DNA of 64,000 nucleotides from Syngnathus acus (Eukaryota; Chordata; Actinopteri; Syngnathiformes; Syngnathidae). Shown here piece by piece: positions 29,601 to 42,400 of this stretch (the first letter of the stretch is position 1; the number at the start of each line of letters is the position of its first letter). The notes beneath the pieces were generated by a model, which was not told the origin of the DNA, did not search any database, and worked only from the letters and a program-made list of their open reading frames with translations. The stretch covers positions 5,137,104-5,201,103 of the forward strand of contig NC_051105.1 of assembly GCF_901709675.1 (NCBI RefSeq), in the 5' to 3' direction. The position numbers were made by a program, and so were the translations under genes.

Positions 29601-31321
29601 ACTGAGCAAGATTAAAAGTATTTCCTCAGGAGCTCGTTCACAGCAAACTAGACCACCAGAGATGGAATCAGACCTTTACAAAACAAACTTGTCAGACTTC
29701 AAATTTCCATGACGCAGCTGGTTGACTCAATGTGTCCCTGCAAAATCACAAAACCCTCCCGTCTGCATAGGTTTGTGGACGGCATCGAGACGGAAAACAG
29801 TTCCATCTCCTCCCAGAAGTTTGAGTTCAGTCCAAGCATGTCACCTGCAGCCCCACCGTCACCTTATCTAGGTAATGTCCTCCGAAACCCGCATGTGAGG
29901 TCTTGAGAGGTTTCACATTTTTTGTGCGTGTACGTGTGTGTGTGCAGGCAGTCGAGAGTCATCCGAGATCAAGCAGAGTGTATACAAATTGACAGAGGAG
30001 GTGAGTTGTTGCTGCTTTGATGCATGTTTATGTTGTTGGTCTATCACCCTGATCTGTTCTAGACTCCTAGAAAATTTGCAGTAGTTCACCATGAGGCCCT
30101 TAGAGGACTGTACAAGGACTTAAGTATGGAAGGGAGCATGCATTATTTGTAGTTATTCCAAACAACTTTTTAAGAGGCTTCAGTATGCATTTGGTCATCG
30201 AGCAACTGGGCAACAACATTTCAGATGAATGATGCTACTTTAAGAGATCTTATAATTTAATCATAAATGGATATATTTATGAAAATGTGAATTTAGTTGA
30301 GAGCTTGGTCATGGAACGATTTTGTGAAGGTATGAATTTACCCGACGATAGTAAATAATTAGCCTATGTTAGCCTCACAAGCTAAGGATTTCGCTACTCA
30401 TTCACCACACAGATGAACAGCCTCTCCAGACAAGTATCCAAGCTCAGCCAGGAGCTTCTGGAAATGACACGTCTGCTCAAGCCCCTTCTCCAGAGAGCGC
30501 CGCAGCCCCTCTTGGTGGCCACCGAGCCAAATTTGACCCCGCCTCCCAGCAGCAGCGTCAGCCGGCTGTCGGCGAGCGCCAGCTTAATGGCGCCCGCTCC
30601 CACCACGCCGTGCACCCTCCTGAGATCAGACACTCATTCCTTATTGGACGGTGGGGACGTGGAGGGCGTGGACTTGCCACAATGCCTTCTCCCCACTCCT
30701 CATTCACCACAAAGGCCTAATTCTTCACCACCCCCGTGCAACAATCACCCCTCACCAAAGGAAGGACTTTTTGAGGGGTCCCCAGTCTTGGCGTCCTCCA
30801 GTATGTTTTTGTGCTCTCCGCAGGACCACCCACCGCTGGCGTCAGGCACTCCGTCACCGTCGCTTTCCTTCTCCATGTCCCTCTCCTCCACTTCGTCCCT
30901 TTCCTCCGGCCAACCGTCCCAGCAGGCCAGTTCCGTCAGTCGCCGAAGCCTGCTCCCCCCGCCTCCTTCCCAGGACACGCCTCCTCCGCCATGGCGCTCA
31001 CACTTCTCCGCACCGGCATCTCTTGCATCCTCGCCCGGAGACCGTTGTTTGAGACCGTACCCGTCCGTCCCGCTGGTGTCGCCAGTTGTCGCAGCTCTAC
31101 CTTCCCTCCTCTCCCTGACTTCGTCTCTGGACTCACCGAGCAGAAAATCCGAAGAACTCAGCTTTGCTCGGGCTTCTAACTCGCACCTTCATCGAGAGAC
31201 CGGGCGGGGGGACGATGCGCCCCAGGAGATGGAGATGCAGGAATGGCGGGCCGAAGCGGGAGAGGGGAAAGTTTCCTCTGAGCGCATCAGCTTCATCGAT
31301 GAAGATGAGCCGGCTGTGTGA
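11626..31321 (+). CDS. kcnh3: Voltage-gated potassium channel Kv12.2 (Elk2/BEC1), coding exons 2-15
   Basis: Plasma-membrane K+ channel subunit of the EAG/Elk family, which forms tetramers and controls neuronal excitability. Exons: 11626-11859, 13865-13999, 15091-15230, 15698-15950, 16996-17153, 17786-17987, 19602-19961, 21077-21276, 21385-21634, 24521-24735, 29072-29331, 29771-29871, 29948-30000, 30413-31321 (TGA). All junctions are GT/AG and the frame is continuous, giving about 1156 residues; the first exon (about 26 residues) is missing. Domains in order: N-terminal PAS (exons 2-3), S1 ([15 protein letters not shown]), S3, an arginine-rich S4 ([17 protein letters not shown]), S5, a long turret with four N-glycosylation sequons, the pore filter SVGFGN, a cyclic-nucleotide-binding-homology domain (exons 9-11), and a proline/serine-rich tail with a short coiled coil. 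KCNH3 is chosen over KCNH4 and KCNH8 from [37 protein letters not shown] before S4, RREIES, and the glycosylated turret. The intron after exon 4 begins with a tetranucleotide array. Confidence 0.93.
11860..13864 (+). other. kcnh3 intron 2
   Basis: AT-rich intron between the two PAS exons. Near 13270-13340 it contains a stretch rich in ggcccg and cccgcgaag blocks, typical of old hAT-type repeats of fish. No gene is seen. Confidence 0.8.
13265..13345. repeat. Possible hAT-type transposon fragment
   Basis: Contains ggcccgagggccagatctg and tgtggcccgcgaag, sequence typical of non-autonomous hAT elements. Ends and target duplication were not found, so the class is tentative. Confidence 0.35.
14000..15090 (+). 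other. kcnh3 intron 3
   Basis: Starts gtcggt, ends ctacag. Nothing beyond AT-rich unique sequence is recognised. Confidence 0.8.
15239..15535. repeat. (GGAT)n/(GGAC)n tetranucleotide array
   Basis: About 300 bp of GGAT repeats turning into GGAC repeats, then a less regular part that includes two copies of an agccagatagatggatgg block. It begins only about 9 bases after the 5' splice site of kcnh3 exon 4 (gtgagc at 15231). Long frames reading it as SIHP or MDGW repeats on both strands are artefacts of the repeat. Confidence 0.97.
15951..16995 (+). other. kcnh3 intron 5
   Basis: GT/AG intron between the S1/S2 exon and the S2-S3 exon. No further feature is recognised. Confidence 0.8.
17154..17785 (+). 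other. kcnh3 intron 6
   Basis: GT/AG intron directly before the S4 exon. Short poly-A and ATT runs only. Confidence 0.8.
17988..19601 (+). other. kcnh3 intron 7
   Basis: GT/AG intron. A short cagaca-rich stretch lies near 18840-18880 and a poly-A run near 19531-19543. No gene is seen. Confidence 0.8.
19962..21076 (+). other. kcnh3 intron 8
   Basis: GT/AG intron between the pore exon and the exon for the end of S6 and the C-linker. No recognised feature. Confidence 0.8.
21635..24520 (+). other. kcnh3 intron 10
   Basis: GT/AG intron inside the cyclic-nucleotide-binding-homology domain. It holds a short TA/CA run, an ATTC/ATTT microsatellite and a roughly 70-bp tandem duplication listed separately. 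Otherwise unique AT-rich sequence. Confidence 0.8.
21833..21978 (+). repeat. Tandem duplication of about 70 bp
   Basis: The block ttttgcg.cgtttctaattt to aaattcaaacaaat (about 21836-21894) is followed by a second copy (about 21907-21976) that differs at a few bases and has an 8-base insertion. An ATTC/ATTT microsatellite lies directly before it. Confidence 0.85.
25436..25490. repeat. (GGAT)n microsatellite
   Basis: Short GGAT/GGAC run followed by degenerate gatgg sequence. It is the same motif type as the long array at 15239 and lies in kcnh3 intron 11. Confidence 0.95.
27795..28160 (+). mobile_element. Possible solo LTR or LTR-like fragment
   Basis: GC-rich block unlike its AT-rich surroundings, with a TATA-like ggtatttaag, a downstream cgataaaccctgg (polyadenylation-like) and an end ccgtgaca. 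This order (TATA box, then poly-A signal, then a CA end) resembles a retroelement LTR. No target duplication or internal coding sequence was found. Confidence 0.35.
29563..29600. repeat. (GA)n microsatellite
   Basis: Interrupted GA run in kcnh3 intron 12, the intron between 29332 and 29770, which otherwise shows nothing recognisable. Confidence 0.9.
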
Positions 31322-31403
31322 GGGGTAGCAGGACAGAATGAAACAGAATCAAAGGAGACGAGATCAGGGAAGCAATGGCGCTACAACAGCACTCATTGTC
31401 TTA

Positions 31404-31818
31404 AGGGGTGTCCAAACTACAGCCCAAGGGCTTTTTGCGGCCTGCTGTCCATTTTTTCCGGCCCGCGGCAAATACTAAACTTAACAATTGAAGCAACCCT
31501 GCATTTATAACTTCACGTTCTACAGAGTAGCAAGCCAGAAGAGAATAACAACAGCAATTATTTTTCTTATCTGTCATTTCCTTGTTTTCAAGCGAATTAC
31601 GATTGTTAAGGTGTTGTTCAGATTGCTCTTGCTTTAGTTTTGATGAGATTCTGCTGCTGCTCAGTGCAAGAGCGGATCTGTTCTCATGCTACCAGCCACC
31701 CCAAAAATCCCAGAAAATCCTTCAGTCTTTTATTTACCAGCGGGCATATTTTTACCTGTACGGTTTGGGCATGTTGAATTGCAAAGTGGCCCTTGGCAGA
31801 AAAAGTTTGGACATCCCT
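31404..31818. mobile_element. Non-autonomous hAT-type element (MITE)
   Basis: Terminal inverted repeats aggggtgtccaaact at the left and agtttggacatccct at the right, one mismatch apart. The flanks share a GTCTTA direct repeat (31398-31403 and 31819-31824), which fits a target-site duplication that has lost its outer bases. The interior has the ggcccgcggc block usual in hAT MITEs and no transposase. It lies just after the kcnh3 stop codon, so it is probably in the 3' UTR. Confidence 0.75.
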
Positions 31819-32439
31819 GTCTTACAGTATCTCAGCGGTTGGCGGTCCATCCCTGCAGCGACTGTAGCAGAACCTCCTTGTGGAGGAGCACTCCAGTTCA
31901 AAGTCGCATTTTGCTGAGCTCCAACATTTAAAAAGCAACCCCCCCCCCTCCCGCCCTACATTTAAAAAGCAACCCGACCACATTGGTCGTGCACTCCTCC
32001 ACATCAACAGTTGTTTCCCAGTCCAAGATGAAAGCATTCTTCAAAGTTCAGGAGTTTTTGTTCGAAGGACTGATTTCGTTGATTTTGATTGTGAGCCAGC
32101 ACAAAATGGCTCAACCCCCTTGGTAAAGAAAAAAAATAACATACTTGCGCACAGTTTTTATAAGAACAGTCACAAAGTTTTTAAATAAACTTGGAAGGAT
32201 TTGCATTCTAATGAGAATGACGGATGAACATTTTAGCCAGTTATTCTACTCCGCAGTCCAAAATGTTATTCATGAGTCATGCCTGCTATATTATATTCAA
32301 GAGAATTTTGATCACAGTTTTAAAAAAAGAAACATTCAGGATTTCCCAATCTAATGAACATTTTTTTTTAAGATATCCGACACACAATAGCAAGGGTAGC
32401 TTGTGTCGAAAGGCATTTTGCTGAGTAGCCAACACATCA

Positions 32440-33830
32440 CTTTCGACACACTAATTTTCAGGGATTGGTCTTTTCTATCTAAGGAAGAACTTTGTTGATT
32501 TTTAATATATAAAAATTGCAACCTATATTGATTTTTAAGTATTTTTGATCCAATATAGCCCAGCAAACAACTATCAATGGTTGAGATACGTAATTATGGC
32601 TGAATTTACACTCCAGTGCCCAATTCTAATTTAAAGTCTATATACCTGATAAGTGTTGGATTTAAAACAAATTTAAAACAGACCTGATTCCAATGTGAGA
32701 ATATGCATGTTTTTTTTCACTTCACGCATGCCAACTGTGCAACGTGATGGAGGGGAAACAAATCTGCAGTTTCACTTAAACCATGCAGTGTAAATCCAGC
32801 CAGAAGAAACTTGTTGAGTTTGAATTGATTTGAAACAAGAAGTACCTTTTTATCCTTTCATCCTTTTTATTCCGCTTATCCGGGGTAAGGCTTTGCCAGG
32901 CTAGCCAGGACACATAAACCCTCCAGCGTGTCCTGAAATGTCTCTGGGGCCTGTGAGGTTCAAGTTCATACGTGATTCACTTAGTTTGCCTGCAAGCCAC
33001 AGTTCCCACCCAACTGAACATCTTCAAATTTCCGCCATCTTTTTTCCACATCCCCACAGCCTGCAACACACAAAATTGATGTTTAAATGTGACCCAAGAT
33101 AGTTCCAGTAGTTGATCTCTGGTTCCAGACAGTGATGATAAGGAAGAACCCTGTTGATTTTAAATGAGATCTCTGTGACAACAGGCGAGGTTGCCCAACT
33201 TTCATTACCATCTCATGTTCTAAAAATAAACCAATTGATTTTCATGTAAGTGATATCTCACCTGAAATAACCCTGGTTGGAATTGTTTGATTACCTATCT
33301 TCAATTATTCAGGGACTGTAGTTCCATACCTGCTGTAAAGGAGAATCCTGTTAATTTTTAATTCATCTGATGCAAGAAGTAGCCAACAACACATACTTGA
33401 TTTTAAAGAGTCTTTGGCCCATGATAGCCCACGTGGCTTCAAACCTTCAGGAAATATGACTCAATATCAATGAAAGATCCCCCTGAATACATTATCCTTT
33501 TCATTTAAACATCAGACACAATTTTCGACCAAACTTTCAGGCATCCTTTGCACCTCATCACAGGAAGAACCCAATTGAACCCACGCTAGCTCAGGTTGCT
33601 AACAGATGATTGTGAAAGTTGAGGCAGCACAATGTTCAGGGACTACCATCGATTGTCACCACAATAATCCTTTTAATTTGAAAGGATATTGATTAATTTT
33701 TGATTGCCAATCTTCACAATTTCAGGGAAAAGGGTTCGACTGTATTGTATACTTTTGAGGTCAAATATTTCCAAATAAGAATTTTCATAGTTTTCAAGCC
33801 TATTGATTTTAAAAGGCTTCTGACCCATGT
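32440..33830 (+). repeat. Degenerate tandem repeat field
   Basis: A phrase like aaggaagaaccctgttgatt recurs near 32480, 33140, 33337 and 33560. A phrase ttcagggactgtagttcc-like recurs near 32456, 33310, 33641 and 33720. A phrase ttgattttaaaaggctt with tttggcccatgatagccc recurs near 32545, 33400 and 33800. The order of phrases is similar each time, so this looks like an old tandem repeat of roughly 200 bp that has diverged strongly. Confidence 0.5.
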
Positions 33831-35820
33831 GCCTAAATCTAATGTCATGGGTCTGGTTGACCATCATCAAACAAAAGCAAAGGTGCGACCCGATAAAAAA
33901 TTAAAAAAAAAGAATTCCTCCCCATTTGGTGGTTTTATTCATGGTGTGTGCCAAAGACAAAATTGTCATTGATAGGAGATAGCAATGTGATGGTAGTAGG
34001 ACTCTATTCTATAGTATTGTGACAGTTAATCCAGACTTTTACAACTTTTGCATCATTCCTGAGCTTTAGCCATCCAACCATTGGTGCCTTCTCCTCCATT
34101 TTAACACTCCTGACATCCCGAGCAGGAATTTGGAACAAACTACAAAAATGAAAGCCATCTGATTAAACCTTGCACCTTGATCCCAAAAGATATTTTTTGT
34201 CATATGTGGAAATGTGGATGGACTATTTTTGTTGAGGATGTCTAATGTAGCAGAAACTCATGTTCATCTTAAAACACTCTTTGCCAAAGTTGGTGACAGA
34301 CACCAGCCTGGAAATTTAAACTACCCATGATGCATCCCTGGAAATGGAGTGAAGGAGGGGGGCTCAGCACTATTGTATAAAAATTTTAAAAACAAAAAAA
34401 GTTTTATTTTGTGACATCACCATGTTGTAAAATATCATTGTTTTTTTATTTGGGTTTTCTGTTGTTTTTTACAAAACAATATGACAAGAAAGAACTCACT
34501 TTGAGTTGGGATGATTTTTTTTTTTTTTAATAACTGTGAATCCATTGCATGTCACAGCTTTTGTTGCATGAGGAATGTGCCTGCTTTGGAGCTGCACAGG
34601 GGTGGCTGCTCCTATACAAAAAACCCTGTAGGAGGTCTAACATGTATTTTATTATGACAAAAAAAACGAGGAAAAAAGACCTCTGTTACACGATACTCAA
34701 GCAGCGGTTCTGACAATAAAGAACCATTGTTTTGTAATAATAATGGTGGACTCCTGTGATGTTTGGAGGAACTACTACTTGTGCACTGGATAATAAGTCT
34801 TTTGAGGGGGTACAATACAAGAATTACATGCGGGGGGCACGCCACCACAGAAGGCTTCGGATGATAAGAAAAAGTGTGATGGCTGAAAAATTGACTTCAT
34901 CGCTCATTTGTGTGTCTCGCTGCCTTTTCCGACTCAGCCATTGAGGAATATTCCATTTCTATGCCTTCAAATAGTCCTTACTAGCTGATATAGTTACGTA
35001 CATATAAGTTTTGTCACATTTGGCTGAAGTGAGCAAAGAAGTAGGTGATTGGACAGAGTACATCTTATTTTGATATAAAAAAATGAGATCAAGATAAATC
35101 ATCCAAAAATATATACTATTTGCGAAACTACAACCGGTACACCTCAATTGAAACGAAAGTTGTAATGAATACATTTCGTGACATTTTTGTAGTCATTTAC
35201 AACACAAGCAATGGTCTATTAGTGACCCGGGCATTAGCCCATTAGTCACACAATGATATTGGTAAATGCTGTATTTTGAAGCAATCCAAGTTCAAACTCC
35301 ACACTTCAATCACATATCGATTGTTTTATTTCAGACTTTAACTTATTCGGGGAATAAAGAAGCAGCATAAATTAGCTCCTTTGTGGGGACTGCATATATT
35401 TTCAGTGTGAACATTCATCCCATCAGAGCATCAGTGAGGTGTGAAATGTCAATGAACACTCCAGGGAAGGGGGAACAAAAAAAAAAAGAACTTAAAACAC
35501 GATTTAGAATAGGTATGACACATAATGCTCTTGCTATGCTTTAGCATCCACAAGAATGGGTGAGTCTCAATTGATTATTTTTCTCATAATACACAAAAAA
35601 ATACATTTGTGTAAGTTTAACATAAATAGACAAAAAGGAGTAAGGATCCCAGAGGGCCGAGTACGTGATGAAAAAGTTGCTTCAAGAGGCACACTGAACA
35701 CAAACAGGATTTTTTTTTTTTCATTTCTAAACATGACTGAAAACACAGAGGAGAAAATGGGGGAGAAAAACATTCCAAAAATAGATATTTTATGCTCTTA
35801 TATACTGATATGTATACTGA

Positions 35821-35835
35821 AATATATATATATAC

Positions 35836-35873
<38 letters not shown>

Positions 35874-36065
35874 AATATGTATGTAGATGTAATATATATG
35901 TACTATATATATATATATATTATATAATATATAGTACATATATACACATATGTATATATATATATATTATATAATATATATACATATATACACATATGTA
36001 TATACACACACACACACATATATATATATACACATACACATATATATATACATGTATACACACGT
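35821..36065. repeat. (TA)n/(CA)n microsatellite
   Basis: Long alternating TA and CA sequence with interruptions. Open frames rich in Y and I across it are artefacts. It lies downstream of the armc8 stop codon on the minus strand, possibly within its 3' UTR. Confidence 0.97.
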
Positions 36066-36316
36066 ATACATTTACGAGGTAAGTATACACAAGAATGAAA
36101 ACCTCCACATTTCAAAATAGCTCTTTGTTTCCTTTCCCTCTCAAGGTATCCTTTCTCTCAAGGAAACAGAAGGGAAGCGCCCTCTTTACTTACAAATGTA
36201 AAAATAACAAGAGAAAAATCTTGTCATCAAGTTTCCTCAATAAATCGAGTCCATGACAAGCAAAATGTCACGTCAAAAAGCTCCAAGCTTCACAAAAAAA
36301 AATAGTGATAGTAGGG

Positions 36317-36335
36317 AGATAGATAGATAGATAGG
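36317..36335. repeat. (GATA)n microsatellite
   Basis: Short GATA run downstream (minus-strand sense) of armc8. Confidence 0.9.
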
Positions 36336-36459
36336 AGGGAAATCGTGTCTTTACAAATTAAACAAAGGTGTCTTTGTGCAACTCAAAACTTCGGCTGTTG
36401 AACCAAACAAAAACAGCAGGCGTCCTCCAAGAGTGATACTTGTCACTCCCCCCCTGTGG

Positions 36460-39400
36460 TCATGCCAGGTACTGCTGCATGGCTGTCTTGGCCCTGTCGG
36501 AACAGCAGGGTGAACATTTTGTTTTGTTTCTTCTTTTTGTATGAAGAGAGAGGGGGAGGGGGCTGAAGTTCTCACCTGTCACTGAGGTTGGCATCACAGG
36601 CCTGTGAGAGTTTGTGCAACATGTCTACAAAGCCCAACTCCCTCAGCTTGTCCTGGCGCTCCTGAGAACCTGACAACACACACGGGAGGAAAAGTGTTTC
36701 CTTCACTCTTACATACTGTTTGTCAGCAACAAAAGAACCCTAAATATCAATTTTTTATTTTCACTTTTCTAATTTGAATAGAGGGTGTGCAGACTTAATA
36801 ATTCTAGGACCCACTATAGTCGATACTATGTATTCTTTTTTACTTCTGACATTTTACGCACCGCTACATTTTGTACAATTTTGTACAGTCAGCAAAACTG
36901 GAACGTGTTCATTATTGATTGATCCCAATTGGCTCATTCTGGCACGGGCTGTTTTACCGTCTTCCTCGTTCCAAATGAGGTTCGAGATGCAGAAGGTGGC
37001 GGCAAGCTGTAGTTTCACATTGGAGTGACCCTGAGGGTAAGAAATATGTCAAAACTTTTAATATGGAATCATACAATTAGTTATCTTTAAGCCCTGAGCA
37101 TGAGTTTCAGTTCATGTGTTAGTCTTAAAAATTTACTTTCAGTAATGTTCTATGCGGCCATTTTGCTGTTGACTGAAAATGACATCATAGCTCAGGTAAA
37201 AAACAATGTTTCGCCCTAGTATTGGAGGGAGCGTTTGTCACTGCCCACAGCTTATTTACAGTGAATATGCATAGAAGTGGGCCTACCATGTAGTATTTGA
37301 TTTTCTGTAGCATGTCGTCATTGGTCATGATGAGCTCCTTGGCCGTGTTGCCATCAGCGATGTTGGCGAGAATGCACAGTGTCTGGTCAATGATATGGTT
37401 TTCAGTTAATAAAAAAAAAAAAGTTGACGTCCAATAATAATCAAGTAACTGTCAGGTTTCTCTCACCTGCTCTTTGACCTCCACGCTGTGCTCAGCCTCC
37501 AGGATGAGCGTGACGGCCTGCATGATCTGCTTTCCATGAGAACTCATGATCTGATCGATGTGCTGACAGCAAAAAAAAAACATGCTGATGATGCAAAATG
37601 CTAGCTTTTATCTGCATGGTTATTTAGAAATGACATTTGTTTTTCCACCTTTAGTATATTGGGGTTTTCCTTGGTATTTATTTTTCCAACCCTTACAAGT
37701 AGGATTGTGCACAAAAACTCCAATGATTACAATTGGGATTCGTAAACGATCAGTGAAGCTGAATTTTCAGATTCAATTAAAAGAAGTCAGAGACCGACGA
37801 CTGGCACCGGACAGTGAGCCAAGTGCACCAAGTCTGGATCTGTCCAATACAAGATCTCTGGTGCATAGATAGACTTTTTTTTTTACTAAGATATTTTATT
37901 ATTCTACATTCTGAAAGTTAAAAGATGATTGTTCATAAAAAGGATTACTTTAATTGTTATTGCTTCAACATTATCGACATATCAGTGGCATAAAAACCTC
38001 AACATGATACTACTGTTTAACACAGCTTAACAATGGGTAAAAAAATATTAGCACTGCCTTTGTGTAAATATGCGTGTGCATGTGTGTGCTCTCACAGGGT
38101 GTGTCGACAGGAGATTCCGCAGCAATCCAAGCGTCTTCATCAGAACATTACCGTCAGGATCAGAGAGTAAACGAAAGAGCTGTTCTGTGCCCAAACATTG
38201 AATAATCTCCACCTTCAGCTTCTGGTCTGCCTGGAACGCCATGTTCTGTGTACACGAGTGCAGAGAAGTATGTATGGTTACCTCAACTGTCTCCAGTAGT
38301 TTGAGGTTGAAGTGTGTTCAGAGGAGACGTTTATCACCATTAGGGCCCAGATTCCGTTGACCCGAAGTGCAGGACTCTCACTCTGGGTCAGACTGCATAG
38401 TAGTTCTATGATGCCTGATTCAAGGATGGGCTGTGCACAGCAAGCACATACACAACATAGATATTGACCCAGAATTTCACAAGCAATAACATCTTATCTG
38501 CTAGGAGGGCTGACATGTTGATGTTAATGCTCAAAAAGAGGCGGCAATATCTTGAACCATGTCAAATATTGAGTTCGATTTGGGTCTAAGTATGAATACA
38601 TACAACATGACTCATGGCAACCCAAAAGAGCCACCACCAAAACAGGCTCTAGGGCCCTCAAGAGGGTTTTGAAAACTACTGTATAAGCGTGTGTCTACCT
38701 CTTTACTGGGTGAGAACTGCAGCAGTAGGTTGCATAGTGTGGAAGATCCCATGACCAAGACTTCATCGGGGGCGTTTTGCAACAGCTGCATCAAAACAAG
38801 CAGGGAAAAAAAAATGACAATAGAATATCACCTTGTTGAATTGCTGTAATTCCTCCATTGTGGGACAAAATAGAATTAAATTGTATTATATTTTCTCATT
38901 AATTTCAGGAAGCTTCAACAGTTTCTTATGCTAACCTTCATGAGGGGTTTCCACACAGCATGATCATGGAAGCTAGTCCTCAGCTGCTGCACCGACCGCG
39001 AGAGACTATGTAGACATCTGGAACAAGAAAAATGATAAGGTACACGCCGTTATGGTAAATGTAACATCATGTACTAATAACTAACGGGAGAATAATAATA
39101 AGGGGTTACATTGTGTGCTCCCTTGAAGTGATACAATTAAGAATTGCCTTCAACTTCAAAATAGTTATTTTTTTAATTGAATTATTTCTTTGCTTGTATA
39201 ATAATGACAATTCTAAATATTATGTCTGTACGGTCAATGATAAAACTTTAAAGGGGAAGTCAACCCTAACATTTTCTTTTCAATAATATGTTCTATGTCC
39301 CCACAAGTCTAAACACAGCATTCTGATCAATATGAATTAAGCCAGCAACATTTATAACAATTTGCAATATCTATCAGAAAAATGGCAATTAATCTTTTCC

Positions 39401-42400
39401 GAAACTGTTTCAGTCCGAAAAGGCTGCCTGGATGGATCAAATAATTTCACAGTCAAACAAGTCAACATTATATGCAAAAAAAAGTTCAAATATGACATGA
39501 TCTCACCTGACGGCCGCCAAGCGAACTTTAATGCTGGACTCTGAAAGGCCACTGACTATTCTATCCATCATGTTCTCCGTTTCTGTGATCTTCACAAAGA
39601 CACACAAGGATATAGAATGTCAACACGCATGCATACCGTTTTTCTTTTCATTTGCAGGGATAGGGAAGAAGCTAAATAGCAAACAGCCGCTTGTCATTGA
39701 TGGCCTTCAAAAACAATGATACAGTAGTTGCCAATAGAGATACCACACAATAACTGCAAGGAACTACTTTTGTCCAAATCAAACTCCTGAACTTGGCTCT
39801 ATATAGTTTGTTTGCCACAAGATGGAGCCATATTAAATTTTGGCCTGAGCACAATTAATAGGTGAATTTGTCAAGGCTAAACTGCTAATATGGACAGCAA
39901 ACCTTTTTTCGGATGTCCTCGTCATTGGAGCCCAGAGATGCGTACAATTTGAAAGCAGCTTGTCTCAGCTCGTGTGCGTGCTTAAGGTCGTGGTCCAACT
40001 GCACAAACAGCAAATAGTCAATAAAAACATTATATAAAAGATGGGCAAAAATTAAAACTATGCCAACTCACCCTTTTGATGTCAGTGATGGCCGACACGG
40101 AGCTGGGGTACTTGAAGTAGTCGGCCAACATGGCCACCAGGTGGTCGGTAGTGCTGGCGATCCGCTGCAACTCCACATCGGGCTCCATGAGGAAGGCCAG
40201 TGTTTCGGCTCCCTCCACCCGCTCCTCCAGCAGGTGTTCCTTGCTGCACATGCGCACCAGGCACGGCAGCGTCTGCACCAGTACCAATGACAGGAAGTCA
40301 CACAAGCCTACTTCTAAACATTATTGGCAAAAAAGAAGAAAAAAAAAAACACCACCTTTAGGACAATGGAGCTGTCATCCGTCCTGATGGCGCCTGCTCG
40401 ACACATGTACGTGAGACTGCAACGGAAAGCGTGCATGTCAAAAGAGATGCCGGTATTAAGATAACATCATCTGCAATCGACTCACCATTTGGCTGCCGTT
40501 AGCTGCATTTCAATGGGTTGATCCCTTTGCATCATTTGCACAAATACCTGAGAGAGCAGCTCGCCGTCCACTAGCACTGCAAGCACACGCAAAGTCAAGT
40601 TTTAGAAGTGCCCAAAAAATGCCGCAAGAAGGCAGCAAAGTACAACTTTTGTCTAAATGAAGATCCTCAGTTCACTCAGGGCAATCTTTGAGAGAATGTC
40701 AGGAATCGGGCATGTGCTGACTTTGATTGCAAAGGAGAGAAATTGGTCCCATTTGAGCTGATTGTGTGCGTCCCGCTTAATGAGCACTCACCATTCACCA
40801 ACGTCATGGACACCTGAGTGTTCTCGTAGGCCAACACTGAAAAACACTTCAATGCCTGCATGCGCACCTGGAAGGATAAAAAGAGGTTTACATCATGATA
40901 GTCAAAATAACATTCAAAGGTGTGTTTCCATTACCCTATTTAGAGCAGTCATTTTGAAATATTAAAATTAGACATAGTAGTCATGTTCAATACCACAGAA
41001 CGTACTCAACTCTTGAGTAATCGGTACCCATACCACGTAACCGATGCCACAAACATTTTGATGCATAAAATATCTATTAAACCAATGACAGATCACTTGA
41101 ATTATGGAAGATAGTACCATTAAATTGAAACAAAAATAAGTAAATAAAATAAACATTGTAGACAAGATGGCCGCTCACCTTATAGGAGGGCGATATTAGC
41201 AAAGGGGCGATGTTCTGAATGGCGCCATGGTTAAACAGAACTGTCTGGTGCTCTGGAGTCTGGACACAAACCACCAACACATAAATCAAAAGTATCTGTC
41301 TCAACTGCTCCCATGAGTCCTCAGACTGCTGCTGGGCCAATACCAACAAATACCTTACAACAGTGGGAGAAGATCTGCGTGGTGTATTCCTGCGTCCTGT
41401 GTGAGTTGCTCAGCAGAGACATTAAATGGGGGATCACAGTGGGATCCTGCAAATCGTTAAAACACATAAAACCACGTGGGTTTTTGGGGGGTAATTTAGG
41501 TAAAAAAGAAAGACGTGATCCTACTGTGTAGAGCAGCTGTACTGGAGTGACGGGACTGATAAAGACCGTTCTGAGACAACGAAGACAAGCCTCGATGAAA
41601 ATCAGGTCAGGACACAAGAGACCTGCAAGCAACAAAAAAGAAATTCACCACTGATGATGATGATGATGACAAGGCTCGCCTAAATCAGAGCCCGCTTGTG
41701 ACCCCAACCTTGAAGAAGGGCAGGGATGATGTGACAGTCCACCAGGGACTTGATATTGTTCTCGGTGCCCATGGCCAAGCTGCCCAGCACCACCGCACAC
41801 TCTGTCCTCAGCTCCAGGCTGGAGGAGCTCTGTTGCAGAAGGTACAGTAACCTAAAACAGAGAGAAAGGCGCACAAAAAACGTAGAGTTGACAATACTCT
41901 TCAAAAGGGTGTTTTAAGTGGACAAGACAGATTTTCTATTTTGTGTTCATTAAATGTTAAATTGAGGGTCCACTGTTATGTTATGTCTTTAAACAAGAAT
42001 GTCTCAAGAACAGAAGAGCAGGAAGCAAACCAAGGTGAAAAGGGGGCGTGTACCTTGGCACAGCTCCGAGGACGATCAAATTGGCTTTCTGCTTATTGTT
42101 GCCAATTACAGCATTCTTCATGTCACTGGGGAGACAAAAGCGAGATGAGTTTGTGACAACGTTAATAGAACTTTGCTATGGTTAGATCCGTTTCGGTGCA
42201 CAAGAAAAGACACAAGATCAATGTACTAAAAGAGAATTATGCAATGCAATTGCGCAACATGTTTTGCTGCATGAGTATGATCAGTGATACGTTTCCTGTG
42301 TTCTGCAAGCTAGCCAAACACTATCAAATGGCAGGAGGCTGGTGGAAAAGTACAGATGACTGGAGGCTGTAACCAGAGCTAGCCTCTTCTCTTTAGAGGT

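Larger units (their letters stand above)
31322..36459. other. kcnh3 3' flank and kcnh3-armc8 convergent intergenic region
   Basis: Should hold the 3' untranslated regions of kcnh3 (plus) and armc8 (minus). Possible polyadenylation signals are AATAAA at 32184 and 34715 for the plus strand, and tttatt near 35326 for the minus strand; none can be proven. The region contains a hAT-type MITE, a degenerate repeat field (about 32440-33830) and a TA/CA microsatellite, listed separately. Confidence 0.7.

Noticed and set aside
11626-31321. kcnh4 or kcnh8 as the identity of the channel
   Set aside because: The tail motif LSPR.VDGIE is shared by all Elk channels, but the PAS start, the linker [22 protein letters not shown] before S4 and the glycosylated turret fit KCNH3 best.
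35556-36115. Tyrosine/isoleucine-rich frames
   Set aside because: Translations of a TA/CA microsatellite.
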